Assembly: GCA_963665545.2 (NCBI GenBank)
Contig: CAXXKZ010000004.1
Coordinates: forward strand, 930,001-994,000
Length of the DNA stretch: 64,000 nt
Reading direction: 5' to 3'
DNA from: G963665545 sp963665545
Lineage (GTDB): Bacteria > Pseudomonadota > Gammaproteobacteria > Xanthomonadales > SZUA-36
The notes under the pieces were generated by a model that did not search any database, was not told the DNA's origin, and saw only the letters and a list, made by a program, of their open reading frames with translations. Positions 54,926 to 64,000 of this stretch are shown piece by piece. Each line of letters starts with the position of its first letter. Position 1 is the stretch's first letter. A program made the translations under genes and the position numbers.

Positions 54926-55006
54926 CTAACCCGTTCCACCTCCTTTCACGGTTGATGTGGCGCGATCTGCGCGGACTGACCTGAGAAATAAATATTCGTT
55001 TGTCAT
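54926..55006 (-). CDS. Short ORF (26 codons) with strong ribosome site
   Basis: Begins MTNEYLFLRSV and ends STVKGGGTG. The ATG at 55006 follows GGAGGTCAAC (an excellent Shine-Dalgarno). Its own codons near the end (AAAGGAGGTGG) match the 3' end of 16S rRNA over 11 bases (54937-54947). No family recognised. It could be a leader peptide, a regulatory uORF or a small bioactive peptide. Confidence 0.5.
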   Translation of the reverse strand: MTNEYLFLRSVRADRATSTVKGGGTG

Positions 55007-55089
55007 GTTGACCTCCATGTAATGACGTCTGCTTTCGTGCGAACCACTTCCTGTGGTCCGGGTGTTATGCTCATTTCAACATTTTTCGC

Positions 55090-56755
55090 TCAGCACTCAT
55101 TCAGCGGATCCAGCGGGCAGGCATCCAGACCATCGTCTGTGCCGTCACCATCGGTGTCGGCCTCACAGAGGTCTGTCGGTACTGCGTTGCCACAGGCTTC
55201 GTCGTGATCCGAGATGCCATCCGCATCATGGTCCCCAGCGCCGGTGAAATCCACGGGGTCCTTGACCGCCGCCAGGCACAGCGGATCACTGGCGAAAATG
55301 ACCTCGCCCGCCGTGACGTCAAATACCAGGGCGCCTGCGTCGAGATACAAAGCGCCACAATGGGTGGGCTCGAAGAAATTGGTCTTGTTTTTGCCGCCCT
55401 TGCCTGCCGTTGAAGCGTTTACCGTGAACGTGGCCTCGGTGGTGCCCGCTGGCAAGGTCCAATCGATAGCGTGGGGACCCTGACCTTTGTTCTTGCTCTG
55501 GACGTCCACCATGCCGTCAAGGGAACTGGCATCGTTCAGCACCCACTGCCTGGGTACGATATCGCTGATGACCACTTCGGGTCCCGCAGCATTGGTGTAA
55601 CTCAAGGTGTACTGATAATTCGAGGTTGAACCGCCCTTCACCGCCACCACGAGATCTCCCCCATGCGCGGCGACCAGGCCATCTGTGCCACCGGCTTGCG
55701 CGGCTGGACCGAGGCACAAGCCGGTCAAGTCTTCGGTTTCAGCGAAATCCATGGATGCGTCAAATTCACCGTTGGGCTTGAGCACAATCAGTTCGGTACC
55801 GCTGGTGGTGAGGATGTTTTGCGTCAGCGGGTCTACGGCAATTCGTTCGAGACCGAATGGCGGAGAGACCGTTGTATGGTCGAAATTCGTCCATGCTGCA
55901 GTCATCAACCCGGTTGAATTATCAAAATTAAAGGCGGAGATTCCCGCCGTATGGCGTACATAAACCATGCTACCCGCAGGATTAAACGCGACAGACTGCC
56001 CCCCCTTTGTTGCCGAAACTCTCCATCCCTGCAACAACACCATCCGGAACTGAAAATGAGGTGACATTGAGGGCGCCAATGACGACGCCCCATATCAGGC
56101 CGGCCGGGGCCTGGTCAGCATGACAGGCCAGGTTGGTATTGGCATCAAAATGTACCAACAAATTGTCAACAACGAGACTGAGACCGCCGTCGCCGCCAAC
56201 TGACGCGATGTCCAAAAACAGGGATGGGTTTGCCGCCAGGACATAGTTTCCGATTGCATTTCCGCAGGTTTCCGTCGACGAGTAGAATCCCGCCAACCCG
56301 GTGACAGCCACATCTGGATTCTCGAGATCATGTGCAAAAACGGCGCCGGTGACAAATCCATCGGCACCCGACAGGTACACAAACCGCTCCTGGTTCAGCG
56401 CAACGTCAGATCCGGCGGCACCCGCAAAAAAGATCGGGTTGGTGTCATCTTCAAGGCCTGTGATGAGATCTATCTGAATCACCTCTCCGTCGCCAGTGGT
56501 GGTGAGAGCGAAGGACCCATCACTCTCGTTGATGACGCAATCTCCAACCAGAGTACCGGTGAAATCACCGATCATCTCATCGTAATCGCTGAGATCAGCT
56601 GCGTTGAAGCGGATGACAATTCCGTCCTCGTCAAGCACCAGGCCCTGGGTATCTGCGCCGGCCGACGCAACCGCGCAGAGCCCGATCAACAGGCCAGTTA
56701 AGAATTTTCGAGTGATCAATGCTGAGCCGGTATAGCTCGGGTGTAAGAACTTCAT
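55090..56755 (-). pseudogene. Secreted surface-type protein with poly-G frameshift
   Basis: An N-terminal signal (LTGLLIGLCAVASAGA) and a beta-rich body are in one frame up to about 56000. A G7 run (55999-56005, C7 on the plus strand) then shifts the frame. With one base fewer the protein continues through FNPAGSMVYVRHTAG and ends with thrombospondin-type-3/EF-hand-like repeats (DHDADGISDHDEACGN, DTDGDGTDDGLDACPLDP). Full length would be about 554 residues. Calcium-binding surface protein; function unknown. Phase-variable or error. Confidence 0.75.
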
Positions 56756-57498
56756 AAGAACCTCCGTGTATGGTCATATTGCTTTTATTGTTGGTGTTAC
56801 ACCGCGCTATCCTGCGCGTTGCATGTTGTGGGCGATACGCCTGACTGCCGCTCCATCTTCGGGGAGCGAAATGTATCATTCCCTTGATTGCATGCGCCGT
56901 TCCGACTCCGGATGACAAATGGTTCTTTGCCGTAGGAAAGCGCATTGCTCTCACCCCTTGTTACATGCATAAACCGTACCAAAAAAGTTTCAAGGATACG
57001 CCGGGTATACCGCAAATGGTGTAACGAAGCCATTCACAGGCAATTCTGAGCGCGCCAAACCACTGCCGCAGGCCACGCAATTCCCGCGAGGACTGCATCA
57101 TGGTGACGAATATCGGACCCAGGCTGACAAATTGCGCCATCCCCAAAAGTCATGCATGGCGCAAACGCAAGCGCTCCAAATCCCGGGAGGGGTTGCCGCA
57201 CATCGCCCGATCTGGTATAAAGCTCCGTCGTTTTCGGCCAGTCCGTTGGCCAGAGATGAACCCGGTGCAACTGGCGGCTCGTCAGGATTGAGCGTCGCAC
57301 GGACATGGCACCAAATACGCACACTCACCGCAACGGTTCAGAGAGGTGCCCGAAGTCACGCAAGTGACAGTTCTACGGGTCTCTGCAACGGGTGAGTGGA
57401 GGATTAACCCCGCAAAACAGCAGCCCCAATTTGTTGGTGGGGTGACTGATGGAATGAATGTCTGTTATGCCGTTTTGCCGTTCGTACAGGAAAAACCA
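56756..57498. other. Intergenic region upstream of rpsB
   Basis: About 740 bases with no convincing gene on either strand. A promoter for rpsB is marked at 57193-57221, which leaves a leader of about 270 bases. In other bacteria such rpsB leaders can bind S2 for autoregulation, but I cannot show the structure here. The left part would hold the promoter of the secreted protein. Confidence 0.45.
57193..57221 (+). promoter_or_regulatory. Candidate sigma-70 promoter of rpsB
   Basis: TTGCCG (57193-57198) and TATAAA (57216-57221) separated by 17 bases, a good match to the consensus. It lies about 280 bases upstream of the rpsB start. Confidence 0.5.
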
Positions 57499-58737
<1,239 letters not shown>

Positions 58738-58803
58738 GCGGGGCCGAATTTCTCCGCGAATGCCGGCCTCCAGGCCGGCCCGAACTGAATAGAGGTGAAA
58801 ATC

Positions 58804-59679
58804 ATGGCAGTGACTGCCGCAATGGTGAAGGAGCTTCGGGAGCGAACCGGAGCAGGCATGATGGAATGCAAAAGGGCGTTGGTCGAAACCGGAGGAGACA
58901 TTGAAGCGGCGGTCGACCACCTGCGCAAAACCGGTCTGGCCCAGGCGGACAAGAAAGCAAGCCGGATAGCCGCCGAGGGCAGAATCGCTCTGGCGCTTGA
59001 CCACAATGGCGCCGGTGCTGTGATGGTTGAAGTGAACTGTGAGACTGACTTCGTGGCCAAGGACGACAATTTCCTGGCGTTCTGTGATGCAGTGGCAGCA
59101 GCTGTTCTGGTCAGCCAGCCAGCCGATTTGGATGCCGTCCTGGCGCTGGACATCGGCGGTCAGAGCGTTGAGTTGGCCCGCCAGGCCTTGGTCTCGAAAA
59201 TCGGTGAAAACATCCAGGTAAGGCGCTTCGTTAGCCGGCACACAGACGGTGCGCTGGGCGCCTATGTACACGGTGGAAGGATTGGCGTGCTGGTTGAGCT
59301 ACAGGGAGGTGACACGGCATTGGCCAGGGATCTGGCGATGCACGTGGCGGCATTGAATCCTGCTTATGTGTCTGCCGATGATGTCCCGGCGGATGAGATT
59401 GAAAAAGAAAAGGCCATCCTGGTGGCACAGGCCGAGTCCAGTGGCAAGCCGCCCGAGATCATCGAAAAGATGGTGCAGGGCCGCTTGCGCAAACACCTCT
59501 CAGGGATCACACTTCACGGGCAGGCTTTTGTAAAGGATGGCGATCTGACCGTTGAAAAGTTGCTGTCGCAAAACAATGCAAGTGTGAGTGGTTTTGAGCG
59601 CCTGGCCGTGGGTGAGGGCATCGAGAAACAGGAATCAAATTTTGCCGAAGAAGTCATGCAGCAGGTAAAGGGTGGCTGA
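58804..59679 (+). CDS. tsf: Elongation factor Ts
   Basis: 291 residues with the EF-Ts start ([26 protein letters not shown]) and the coiled-coil core ([15 protein letters not shown]). The ATG at 58804 is preceded by AGAGGTGA; an upstream GTG at 58795 is less likely. It exchanges nucleotide on EF-Tu. The stop overlaps pyrH. Confidence 0.96.
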   Translation: MAVTAAMVKELRERTGAGMMECKRALVETGGDIEAAVDHLRKTGLAQADKKASRIAAEGRIALALDHNGAGAVMVEVNCETDFVAKDDNFLAFCDAVAAAVLVSQPADLDAVLALDIGGQSVELARQALVSKIGENIQVRRFVSRHTDGALGAYVHGGRIGVLVELQGGDTALARDLAMHVAALNPAYVSADDVPADEIEKEKAILVAQAESSGKPPEIIEKMVQGRLRKHLSGITLHGQAFVKDGDLTVEKLLSQNNASVSGFERLAVGEGIEKQESNFAEEVMQQVKGG

Positions 59680-60385
59680 ACCCGTATTTAAACGCATTTT
59701 ATTGAAGCTCAGTGGCGAGGCCTTACTCGGCGCTGAAGACTACGGTATTGATCCGAAGATTATTCACCGAATAGCGGTCGAAATCGGCGAAGTGAGCCGG
59801 CAGGACGTGCAATTGGCAGTTGTGATCGGCGGCGGCAACATATTTCGAGGTGCAGGCTTGGCCAAATCCGGAATCGACCGCGTCACCGGAGATCACATGG
59901 GTATGCTGGCGACAGTAGTGAATGCCCTGGCATTGCAGGATGCGCTCGAGAGCGTCGACATTGACGCCCGCGTCATGTCCGCAATCTCCGTTCACGATGT
60001 CTGCGAAGATTACATCAGGCGTCGGGCTATCCGCCATCTGGAAAAAGGCCGCGTGGTGATCTGTGCCGGTGGCACCGGAAATCCATTCTTCACGACCGAC
60101 ACGGCGGCAGCACTGCGGGCCATCGAAATTGGCGCGGACATTGTACTCAAGGCCACCAAAGTCGACGGTGTCTATTCCGCTGACCCAGCCAAGGATCCGG
60201 ACGCAAAACGCTTCGACGAACTCAGCTACGACCGCGTGATCGAGGACAAGTTGGGCGTTATGGACGCCAACGCCATCGTCCTGTGCCGTGATCAGTCGAT
60301 GCCCATCCGCGTGTTCGACGTTTTCGGAGAAGACAATCTCAGCCGCCTGGTTGCAGGCGAATCGATAGGCACACTGGTTTCCTGA
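59672..60385 (+). CDS. pyrH: UMP kinase
   Basis: 237 residues: [51 protein letters not shown], and [18 protein letters not shown] uridylate kinase motifs. GTG start overlaps tsf by 8 bases. A dispersed repeat follows its stop. Confidence 0.96.
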   Translation: MAEPVFKRILLKLSGEALLGAEDYGIDPKIIHRIAVEIGEVSRQDVQLAVVIGGGNIFRGAGLAKSGIDRVTGDHMGMLATVVNALALQDALESVDIDARVMSAISVHDVCEDYIRRRAIRHLEKGRVVICAGGTGNPFFTTDTAAALRAIEIGADIVLKATKVDGVYSADPAKDPDAKRFDELSYDRVIEDKLGVMDANAIVLCRDQSMPIRVFDVFGEDNLSRLVAGESIGTLVS

Positions 60386-60437
60386 ACCGGAGTTCTTCGC
60401 GTCCTTGCGGCACCGCGCTCTGTTGTACAGCGCCACC

Positions 60438-60575
60438 TGGAGCCGCAGGCGACCCGCCGGCCCCAGTTGGGTAAGTCGAGCAAAGCGAGCGGTACCAGAG
60501 GGGCCAGGCGCCTTTTGCATGCCGTCGAGCGCAGCCGCCTTCCGCCGAAGGCGGGAGCAGGGAAGCGAGACTCCT
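60438..60575 (-). repeat. Dispersed repeat R2, copy B
   Basis: Reverse complement of blocks in 42561-42831, here about 138 bases because a middle segment of the other copy is absent. It contains the CCGCCGAAGGCGG hairpin and lies in the pyrH-frr gap of a normally conserved operon. Function unknown. Confidence 0.85.
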
Positions 60576-60675
60576 TTAAACATGTGGAGTTGCGGGCATT
60601 GCTGATAGAATTCCCTTCTGAACTGGCCCAGGTGTCACCCGCACATTGAGCCGCTTAGTCCCTCAGGAGATTGTG

Positions 60676-61233
60676 ATGCTTGCAGAAATCAAACAAGACG
60701 CCAGGGCGCGAATGAGCAAAAGCCTGGAATCACTGCGTCACGAACTGGCCAAAATCAGAACTGGCCGTGCTCACCCGAGCCTGCTCGAGCACGTCCACGT
60801 TGACTACTATGGCAGCGATGTGCCGATTGGGCAGGCGGCCAGCGTGACCGTGGAAGACGCACGTACCCTGATGGTCACGCCCTGGGACAAATCCATGGTG
60901 CAGACCATAGAAAAGGCCATTCTCACCTCAGACCTGGGCCTCAATCCCAATACCGCCGGTCAGGTGATCCGGATCCCGCTGCCGCCGCTGACCGAAGAAA
61001 GGCGCCGGGAACTGGGCAAGGTGGTGCACAACGAAGGGGAAAACGCCAAGATTGCGATCCGCAATATTCGCCGCGACGCCAATCACACCGTCAAGGAACT
61101 CCTGAAGGAAAAAGAAATTTCCGAGGATGAAGAGCACAAGGCCGAAAGCGATATTCAGAATCTCACCAATACAGCGGTGGAGAAAGCGGACGAAATCGTC
61201 GCGGAAAAAGAAAAAGAATTGCTCGAAATCTGA
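60676..61233 (+). CDS. frr: Ribosome recycling factor
   Basis: 185 residues with [37 protein letters not shown] and the helical C-terminus. It releases ribosomes after termination. The ATG at 60676 is used; a longer in-frame start at 60646 would run back towards the repeat. Confidence 0.96.
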   Translation: MLAEIKQDARARMSKSLESLRHELAKIRTGRAHPSLLEHVHVDYYGSDVPIGQAASVTVEDARTLMVTPWDKSMVQTIEKAILTSDLGLNPNTAGQVIRIPLPPLTEERRRELGKVVHNEGENAKIAIRNIRRDANHTVKELLKEKEISEDEEHKAESDIQNLTNTAVEKADEIVAEKEKELLEI

Positions 61234-61263
61234 TCACCGCAAGTCGGAACCGGGAGGCCAGCA

Positions 61264-62025
61264 TTGAGCCCATCAGCAAGTAACAACAACGAATCATCTC
61301 CGCCGGCGCCGAGGCATATCGCCATTGTTATGGACGGCAACGGCCGATGGGCACTGCAAAAAAGCCAGCCACGTACCATGGGGCATCAGGCAGGCCTGAA
61401 AGCCTTGAGAGCCATCGTTGAGCATTGCGGGCGCATCGGCGTCAAAGAATTGACCGTGTTTGCATTTTCCAGCGAAAACTGGAATCGCCCGGAAAAAGAA
61501 GTGAATCGCCTGATGGACCTGTTCATGCGGGCGCTCGACAAGGAAGCTCGGGAGTTGCACGAAAACCATGTCCGCCTGCGCTTCATTGGCGATGTCAGGG
61601 CATTTCCAGCCGCGATGCAGAAAAAAATCGCCCAGTCTGAAGATCGCACCCGAAACAATGACCGGATGACGCTCAATGTCGCTGCCAATTACGGCGGCCG
61701 CTGGGACATCAGCCGAGCTGCGCGCGCACTCGCAGAGGATGTGGCTGCCGGCAGACTCACTGTGGCTGAAATCGATGAATCGGCCGTCTCCGAGCGAATT
61801 TCCCTGGGCACTGGCGGTTCACCTGACCTTTTGATAAGGACCGGTGGCGAGATACGCATCAGCAACTTCCTGTTGTGGCAGGCTGCTTACTCCGAATTGT
61901 GGTTTACGCCGGTGTTGTGGCCAAATTTCTCGCCGGATCATCTGGACCAGGCAATCAGCGACTATCACCTGCGTGAGCGCCGGTTTGGAAAAACCAGCGA
62001 GCAGGTGCATCAAAAGGCCGGCTGA
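61264..62025 (+). CDS. uppS: Undecaprenyl pyrophosphate synthase
   Basis: 253 residues: HIAIVMDGNGRWA (catalytic Asp), GHQAGLKALRAIVEHC, FAFSSENWNRP, and LLIRTGGEIRISNFLLWQAAYSELWF. TTG start. Makes the lipid carrier for cell wall and glycan assembly. Confidence 0.95.
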   Translation: MSPSASNNNESSPPAPRHIAIVMDGNGRWALQKSQPRTMGHQAGLKALRAIVEHCGRIGVKELTVFAFSSENWNRPEKEVNRLMDLFMRALDKEARELHENHVRLRFIGDVRAFPAAMQKKIAQSEDRTRNNDRMTLNVAANYGGRWDISRAARALAEDVAAGRLTVAEIDESAVSERISLGTGGSPDLLIRTGGEIRISNFLLWQAAYSELWFTPVLWPNFSPDHLDQAISDYHLRERRFGKTSEQVHQKAG

Positions 62026-62034
62026 GTACCGCAG

Positions 62035-62865
62035 ATGCTGAAAACCCGGGTACTCACCGCGCTTGTCATTGCTCCACTGGTGCTTGTCATCATATTCAAG
62101 GTCCCTAACGCGGGATTCCAACTCTTTCTTGGGGGTCTGTTGCTGGTAGGAAGCTGGGAATTCCGGCGCCTTGCTGATCTTAATCGCCTGGTCTCCATAA
62201 TGTTATTGCTCCTGCAGACACTGATCATGACCGCACTGTGGTTTCTGGGCAGCGCCCTGGATGAGCTAAGCCTGCCCATACTGGCCGCCGGCTGCATGAC
62301 CTGGTTATTGATGTTGCTGCGCCTGACCACCTACCGCCCGGCAGATGCCCCTGGCCAATTCGTGGATCTCAATTACCGTGTGCTGGGTTTCTTCGCTGCG
62401 CTGGCATGCATTACTTTCGCGTGGTTTTCCCTGTCCTGGCTGCGTTTTCAGGTGGCCGGCGAATGGTGGATCATTTTGTTGCTGCTGACCATATGGGCGG
62501 CTGATATCGGTGCCTACTTCAGCGGCCGTTTCATCGGCCGGCATAAACTGGCGCCGAATATCAGTCCCGGCAAGACCTGGGAGGGCGTTGCGGGTGGCCT
62601 GCTGCTGGCCTGCATTATCGCCGTGATTCTCACCCGAACCGTTGAACCGCTGAGCATGAGTGTGGCCAGCGCACTGCTGATTGCCCTGGTCACGGCGTCC
62701 GTTTCCGTTGGCGGCGACCTGTTTATCAGCCTGCACAAGAGAAGTGTCGGGCTGAAAGACACCGGCACGCTGTTTCCCGGGCACGGGGGGGTTCTTGACC
62801 GCCTTGACAGCCTCCTGTCCGGTGCGCCGTTTTTTGCATTAATCACCTGGTGGCTTTTGCGGTGA
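62035..62865 (+). CDS. cdsA: Phosphatidate cytidylyltransferase
   Basis: 276 residues with about eight membrane segments and the CDP-diacylglycerol synthase signature near the end ([38 protein letters not shown]). Makes CDP-diacylglycerol for phospholipids. The stop overlaps the GTG of dxr. Confidence 0.95.
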   Translation: MLKTRVLTALVIAPLVLVIIFKVPNAGFQLFLGGLLLVGSWEFRRLADLNRLVSIMLLLLQTLIMTALWFLGSALDELSLPILAAGCMTWLLMLLRLTTYRPADAPGQFVDLNYRVLGFFAALACITFAWFSLSWLRFQVAGEWWIILLLLTIWAADIGAYFSGRFIGRHKLAPNISPGKTWEGVAGGLLLACIIAVILTRTVEPLSMSVASALLIALVTASVSVGGDLFISLHKRSVGLKDTGTLFPGHGGVLDRLDSLLSGAPFFALITWWLLR

Positions 62866-64000
62866 GCTCAATTGGCAGAGCGCGCCCGACCCACGAACCC
62901 CAAGGCGTCACCGTACTGGGCTCGACCGGATCGGTGGGCGTCAACACCCTGGATGTCATTGTCCGCAACCCTGACCGTTACCGCGTGGTGGCACTTTCGG
63001 CGCACAGCAATGTCCGGCTGTTGGCGCAGCAATGTGCCGATTTCGCGGTGCCCTATGCCACCATCAGCCAATCTGACCTGGCCGCTGACCTCAAGGACTC
63101 GCTGTTGCAGACGGGTGCCCGGACCGAAGTCCTGGCGGGCGCGGAAGGACTGCTCGAAGCAGTCGAAGTCCCCGGTTGCGACATTGTCATGGCCGCCATT
63201 GTCGGTGCGGCCGGATTGAAGCCTACACTGCATGCAGCGGAATTGGGGAAAAAGGTGCTGCTCGCCAATAAGGAATCCCTGGTGGTAGCTGGTGAATTGT
63301 TTATGCGCAGCGCCCGCCATGGCGGTGCCTGTGTGCTCCCGGTTGACTCCGAACACAATGCCATTTTCCAGGCCATGCCACACGAATATCATCAGTCCGT
63401 AGCTTCGCCGGTGCCGCCAGATGGACCCTCCGCTGCACGCCAAACACAGGATTTGGAATCTTATGGCGTGAGGCGAATCATTCTTACCGCATCAGGTGGC
63501 CCATTCCTCGATCTGGAACCCGGTGCATTTGCAGCGGTGACCCCCGATCAGGCTTGCGCCCATCCGAACTGGGACATGGGGCGAAAAATCTCGGTTGATT
63601 CAGCGACCCTGATGAACAAAGGCCTGGAAGTCATTGAGGCCAAGTGGCTGTTCAGCGCCAACGCTGCCAACTTGCAGGTGGTCATTCATCCGCAGAGCAT
63701 CATTCACTCCATGGTGGCTTACCGGGATGGATCCATCCTTGCTCAATTGGGTGTGCCCGACATGAGAACACCGATTGCACACACGCTGGCCTGGCCTGAA
63801 CGAGTTGATGCGGGCGTGGAGGCGCTGGATATTTTGGCCATGGGCGAACTGACATTCAGACCGCCCGATAGGGGCCGTTTTCCATGTCTGAGACTGGCCT
63901 TCGAGGCCATGGAGGCCGGGGGCAACGCATCGATCGTATTGAACGCAGCCAACGAAGTTGCGGTCGAATCATTTCTGGCCGGGCGTATAGGCTTCAAGCG
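62862..64000 (+). CDS. dxr: 1-Deoxy-D-xylulose 5-phosphate reductoisomerase (cut by window edge)
   Basis: 379 codons lie in the window and the gene continues beyond it. GTG start at 62862 overlaps cdsA by 4 bases. NADPH-binding GSTGSVG ([16 protein letters not shown]), the LANKESLV motif, metal site in [10 protein letters not shown], and [14 protein letters not shown]. It makes methylerythritol phosphate for isoprenoids, feeding uppS. Confidence 0.96.
   Translation, partial: MSSIGRARPTHEPQGVTVLGSTGSVGVNTLDVIVRNPDRYRVVALSAHSNVRLLAQQCADFAVPYATISQSDLAADLKDSLLQTGARTEVLAGAEGLLEAVEVPGCDIVMAAIVGAAGLKPTLHAAELGKKVLLANKESLVVAGELFMRSARHGGACVLPVDSEHNAIFQAMPHEYHQSVASPVPPDGPSAARQTQDLESYGVRRIILTASGGPFLDLEPGAFAAVTPDQACAHPNWDMGRKISVDSATLMNKGLEVIEAKWLFSANAANLQVVIHPQSIIHSMVAYRDGSILAQLGVPDMRTPIAHTLAWPERVDAGVEALDILAMGELTFRPPDRGRFPCLRLAFEAMEAGGNASIVLNAANEVAVESFLAGRIGFK

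Larger units (their letters stand above)
54713..55015 (-). ncRNA. Hairpin-rich transcript with own terminator
   Basis: On the minus strand at least five hairpins follow one another: ACCCTGGC-TGA-GCCAGGGT (54896-54914), a 13-bp stem (54855-54888), the perfect 18-mer GGCAACGAATTCGTTGCC (54835-54852), CATCCTGA...TCAGGATG (54751-54776), and a GC-rich terminator stem. A short ORF at 54926-55006 lies at its 5' end. The density of perfect stems argues for a structured RNA, either independent or the 3' tail of the upstream secreted-protein gene. No known family recognised; the 5' end is a guess. Confidence 0.55.

Noticed and set aside
56797..57328. Minus-strand ORFs upstream of rpsB as a methionine aminopeptidase remnant.
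   Set aside because: No recognisable family motifs; they look like chance frames in GC-rich intergenic DNA.
62866..62900. The string AGCTCAATTGGCAGAGC resembles a tRNA D-arm.
   Set aside because: It is the N-terminal coding part of dxr; no anticodon or T arm follows in the right place.

Overview
The window looks like a chromosome segment of a non-model, probably environmental, gammaproteobacterium of moderate GC. The evidence is the gene order rpsB-tsf-pyrH-frr-uppS-cdsA-dxr, ETF genes beside ETF-QO, a homogentisate operon under a MarR regulator, a PhoP/PhoQ-type pair, an Mla/MCE lipid transporter, DusA, MazG and RmuC. It is unusually rich in repeats, broken genes and homopolymer frameshifts, so some oddities could be assembly errors, and I mark them as such.

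Layout. 1-9.8 kb (minus strand): a respiratory supercluster with a caa3-type cytochrome c oxidase (ctaC, ctaD, ctaG, ctaE), a GldC-family protein, and an alternative complex III with pentaheme ActA, a split ActB (B1 and B2), ActC and the start of ActD. Quinol oxidation by complex III would feed electrons to the oxidase. 10-23.2 kb: a DUF819 membrane protein, then a patch of mobile DNA. It holds an intact IS256-type element that truncates an IS3-type element, itself abutting a dispersed repeat. A second, scrambled IS256 copy cuts off a membrane-fusion-protein gene. Between the two copies lie a 2OG oxygenase, an integrase in AT-rich DNA, and an intact Mla-type ABC operon.

23.5-30 kb is the most interesting stretch. 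A secreted C25 (gingipain-like) peptidase and a small FN3-like protein are followed by a compact set made of a prolyl-4-hydroxylase-like enzyme, a plant HPAT/SGT-like glycosyltransferase fused to a PqqD-like (RiPP recognition) domain, a Skp1-type (GT60) GlcNAc transferase, and an extensin-type nucleotide-sugar transferase. Each activity has a known eukaryotic counterpart in hydroxyproline-linked peptide glycosylation. I infer a bacterial peptide hydroxylation/glycosylation system. Two of its members are truncated head to head at one junction.

30-42.5 kb: rmuC-mazG, a two-component system with a frameshifted kinase, dusA, an integrase relic, an aconitase-X pair with a rhodanese, and a TetR-controlled HlyD/ABC exporter. 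42.5-47 kb: the ETF-QO/EtfB/EtfA module flanked by two families of dispersed repeats that start at gene stop codons. 47-54.8 kb: a methyltransferase, cystathionine beta-synthase, an OmpA/DUF4398 lipoprotein pair, and hmgA-fahA-maiA with a divergent MarR regulator. 54.7-55 kb: a hairpin-rich, terminator-ended transcript on the minus strand. It carries a short ORF and an 11-nt perfect complement of the 16S rRNA 3' end. 55-64 kb: a poly-G-frameshifted secreted protein, then the rpsB-to-dxr housekeeping operon, in which ribosomal protein S2 has a long Lys/Ala- and Glu/Ala-rich tail.
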